This document shows positions 6,901 through 6,970 of a stretch of 6,970 nucleotides of DNA, piece after piece. Numbering within the stretch: the stretch's first letter is position 1; the number at the start of each line of letters is the position of its first letter. Position numbers and translations under genes: made by a program. The stretch covers positions 1 to 6,970 of the forward strand of contig JAKADE010000143.1 of the NCBI GenBank assembly GCA_021820785.1. The letters run 5' to 3'. The stretch comes from Pseudomonadota bacterium (GTDB lineage Bacteria > Pseudomonadota > Gammaproteobacteria > Steroidobacterales > Steroidobacteraceae). A model generated the notes under the pieces. The model ran no database searches, was not told the DNA's origin, and saw nothing but the letters and a program-made list of their open reading frames with translations.

Positions 6901-6970
6901 GACACCGCGCTGCTGGCCCGCGATCATGGGGATGTGTGGGTCCCCTATGAGCTCGCCGCCGCGCTGTATG
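3907..6970 (+). CDS. STAND NTPase (nSTAND1 type) with membrane segment and TPR-like region, 3' partial
   Basis: The frame is open for 1021 codons and runs off the window. The start NPWPGLVAFTEETRAYFFGR (residues 19-38) is the typical lead-in of nSTAND1 ATPases. Walker A is GKSGLGKTS (59-67) with K65, Walker B is LLIFDQFEE (150-158) with D154, and a sensor-like segment VLISLREDYLAP (215-226) carries R220. A helical and winged-helix region ends in LTHDVL (398-403). An Arg/Glu-rich coiled coil (about 411-445) leads to one hydrophobic segment at about 446-466 and a second charged helix (467-490). From about 500 onward the chain is alpha-helical and Ala/Leu-rich with TPR-like units, for example 537-572, 759-800 and 973-1000. 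STAND proteins are signal-dependent switches that oligomerise after ligand binding by the C-terminal repeats. Here the TPR part would be the sensor and the co-encoded SIR2/TIR protein the effector (inference). The NTPase domain itself carries no fused effector. Confidence 0.9.
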   Translation, partial: MSAASNELTAGPTTVDARNPWPGLVAFTEETRAYFFGRDDEVAELARRVQRRRLTVLFGKSGLGKTSILRAALAPKLREHGYCPVYVRIDYGRDSPEPAEQIKEAIRRAADVSGHWSRIGVSAAGESLWEFLHHRDDVLRDAAGAALIPLLIFDQFEELFTLAQSDEFGRARAGRFVEELADLVENRPPKAFEARLDEDDSAAERFDFERTDYRVLISLREDYLAPLESLKAAMPSLVQNRLRLGPMRGEQALEAVLRPGQGLVDRDVGVEIVRFVAGGAVLEHAEVEPSLLSLICRELNDTRVAQGREAISLDLLAGSREGILSNFYERSLADQPLAVRRIVEDELLTESGFRENVAEETLQKRLLAAGAPPAALAQLVNRRLLRIEERLDVRRVELTHDVLCGVVKASRDQRHEREAREAAEQRLEEQRRRERSARRALRRARAIAAGCILLAVVALAAAAFAWRAERQAEQSRRLAEQARSHAERLLGYLAGDFDRELQSFGQLKIIAEFTERQIQYFHDLPAQLRSPQTVRYGALALIEHAKTLYYLGRYRTGTRNVQEAIGLLQALNAGAARSAATEVALGRAYTVRCAILFAQQQDGFAACQRAVALLKPLAERPDASLGARQAYVETLTRIGWADQTYGVDYAGAVRATRAAMRIAAALGATTLKDLKVSADYAFAGAWRTNALVNLDRNAEALRVGRKVLSVADGVLAQRPWYRLTLSAKEITDGWLVAAAEGELEPQAAQRYALQEQQTARAFLQLDPGNVDMWNNLGLALTDVCVPLWAQGRLEPALGWCAQAFDAWARVARSLNGGFVVQIRYLATRMGDWQARAGHLDAALRSAVSAQRLFRLIARRAPPNRGGWYRVQLDAQAVQAEQRYERADYTGASQIAAEAIRTLQAARGLKGAAQLAQAYLLYEFSRVDGRAEYQQGHYAQAEHAEREALAEGKIVAPFAPSVLASDRDRAAVSTWLALALARQGQLAQAEQVIAPVVRFDTALLARDHGDVWVPYELAAALY

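Overview
The window is GC-rich chromosomal DNA from a proteobacterium, most likely of the beta or gamma class. The evidence is the codon use of the long genes, a PEP-CTERM surface protein, and a -24/-12 (sigma-54) promoter of the type that drives PEP-CTERM genes in those groups. The exact genus cannot be read from the sequence. Two units are transcribed away from each other, separated by about 1.25 kb without a convincing gene.

Left unit (minus strand, about 440-1450). One gene encodes a 254-residue exported PEP-CTERM protein with a signal peptide, a Ser/Thr/Gly-rich body with two cysteine pairs, and a C-terminal PEP-transmembrane-Arg sorting signal. Its control region is unusually legible. 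It has an AGGAG ribosome binding site, a near-consensus sigma-54 promoter (1320-1335), a full match to the IHF consensus (1354-1366) at about -45 to -57, and a small dyad (1434-1448) at a typical enhancer distance. Downstream is a hairpin with a 10-bp perfect stem, a likely terminator (443-466). Positions 1-442 hold no confident gene, only one doubtful minus-strand frame.

Middle (about 1449-2527). This stretch has mixed composition, no recognisable gene, and one distant 10-bp inverted repeat around an A/T-richer segment. It may be decayed or accessory DNA.

Right unit (plus strand, 2528 to beyond the window end). Two genes overlap by ATGA. The first encodes a 460-residue protein with an N-terminal SIR2-like domain that appears to have lost its catalytic residues, and a C-terminal TIR domain that keeps its catalytic glutamate. 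The second (at least 1021 residues, cut by the window end) encodes a STAND-family NTPase (nSTAND1 type) with Walker A and B motifs, a winged-helix region, a charged coiled coil, one membrane segment and a long TPR-like region. The arrangement suggests an NLR-like conflict or defence system. The STAND/TPR protein would be sensor and switch, and the SIR2/TIR protein would be an NAD-consuming effector. I cannot assign it to a named system, and it is the most interesting object in the window.
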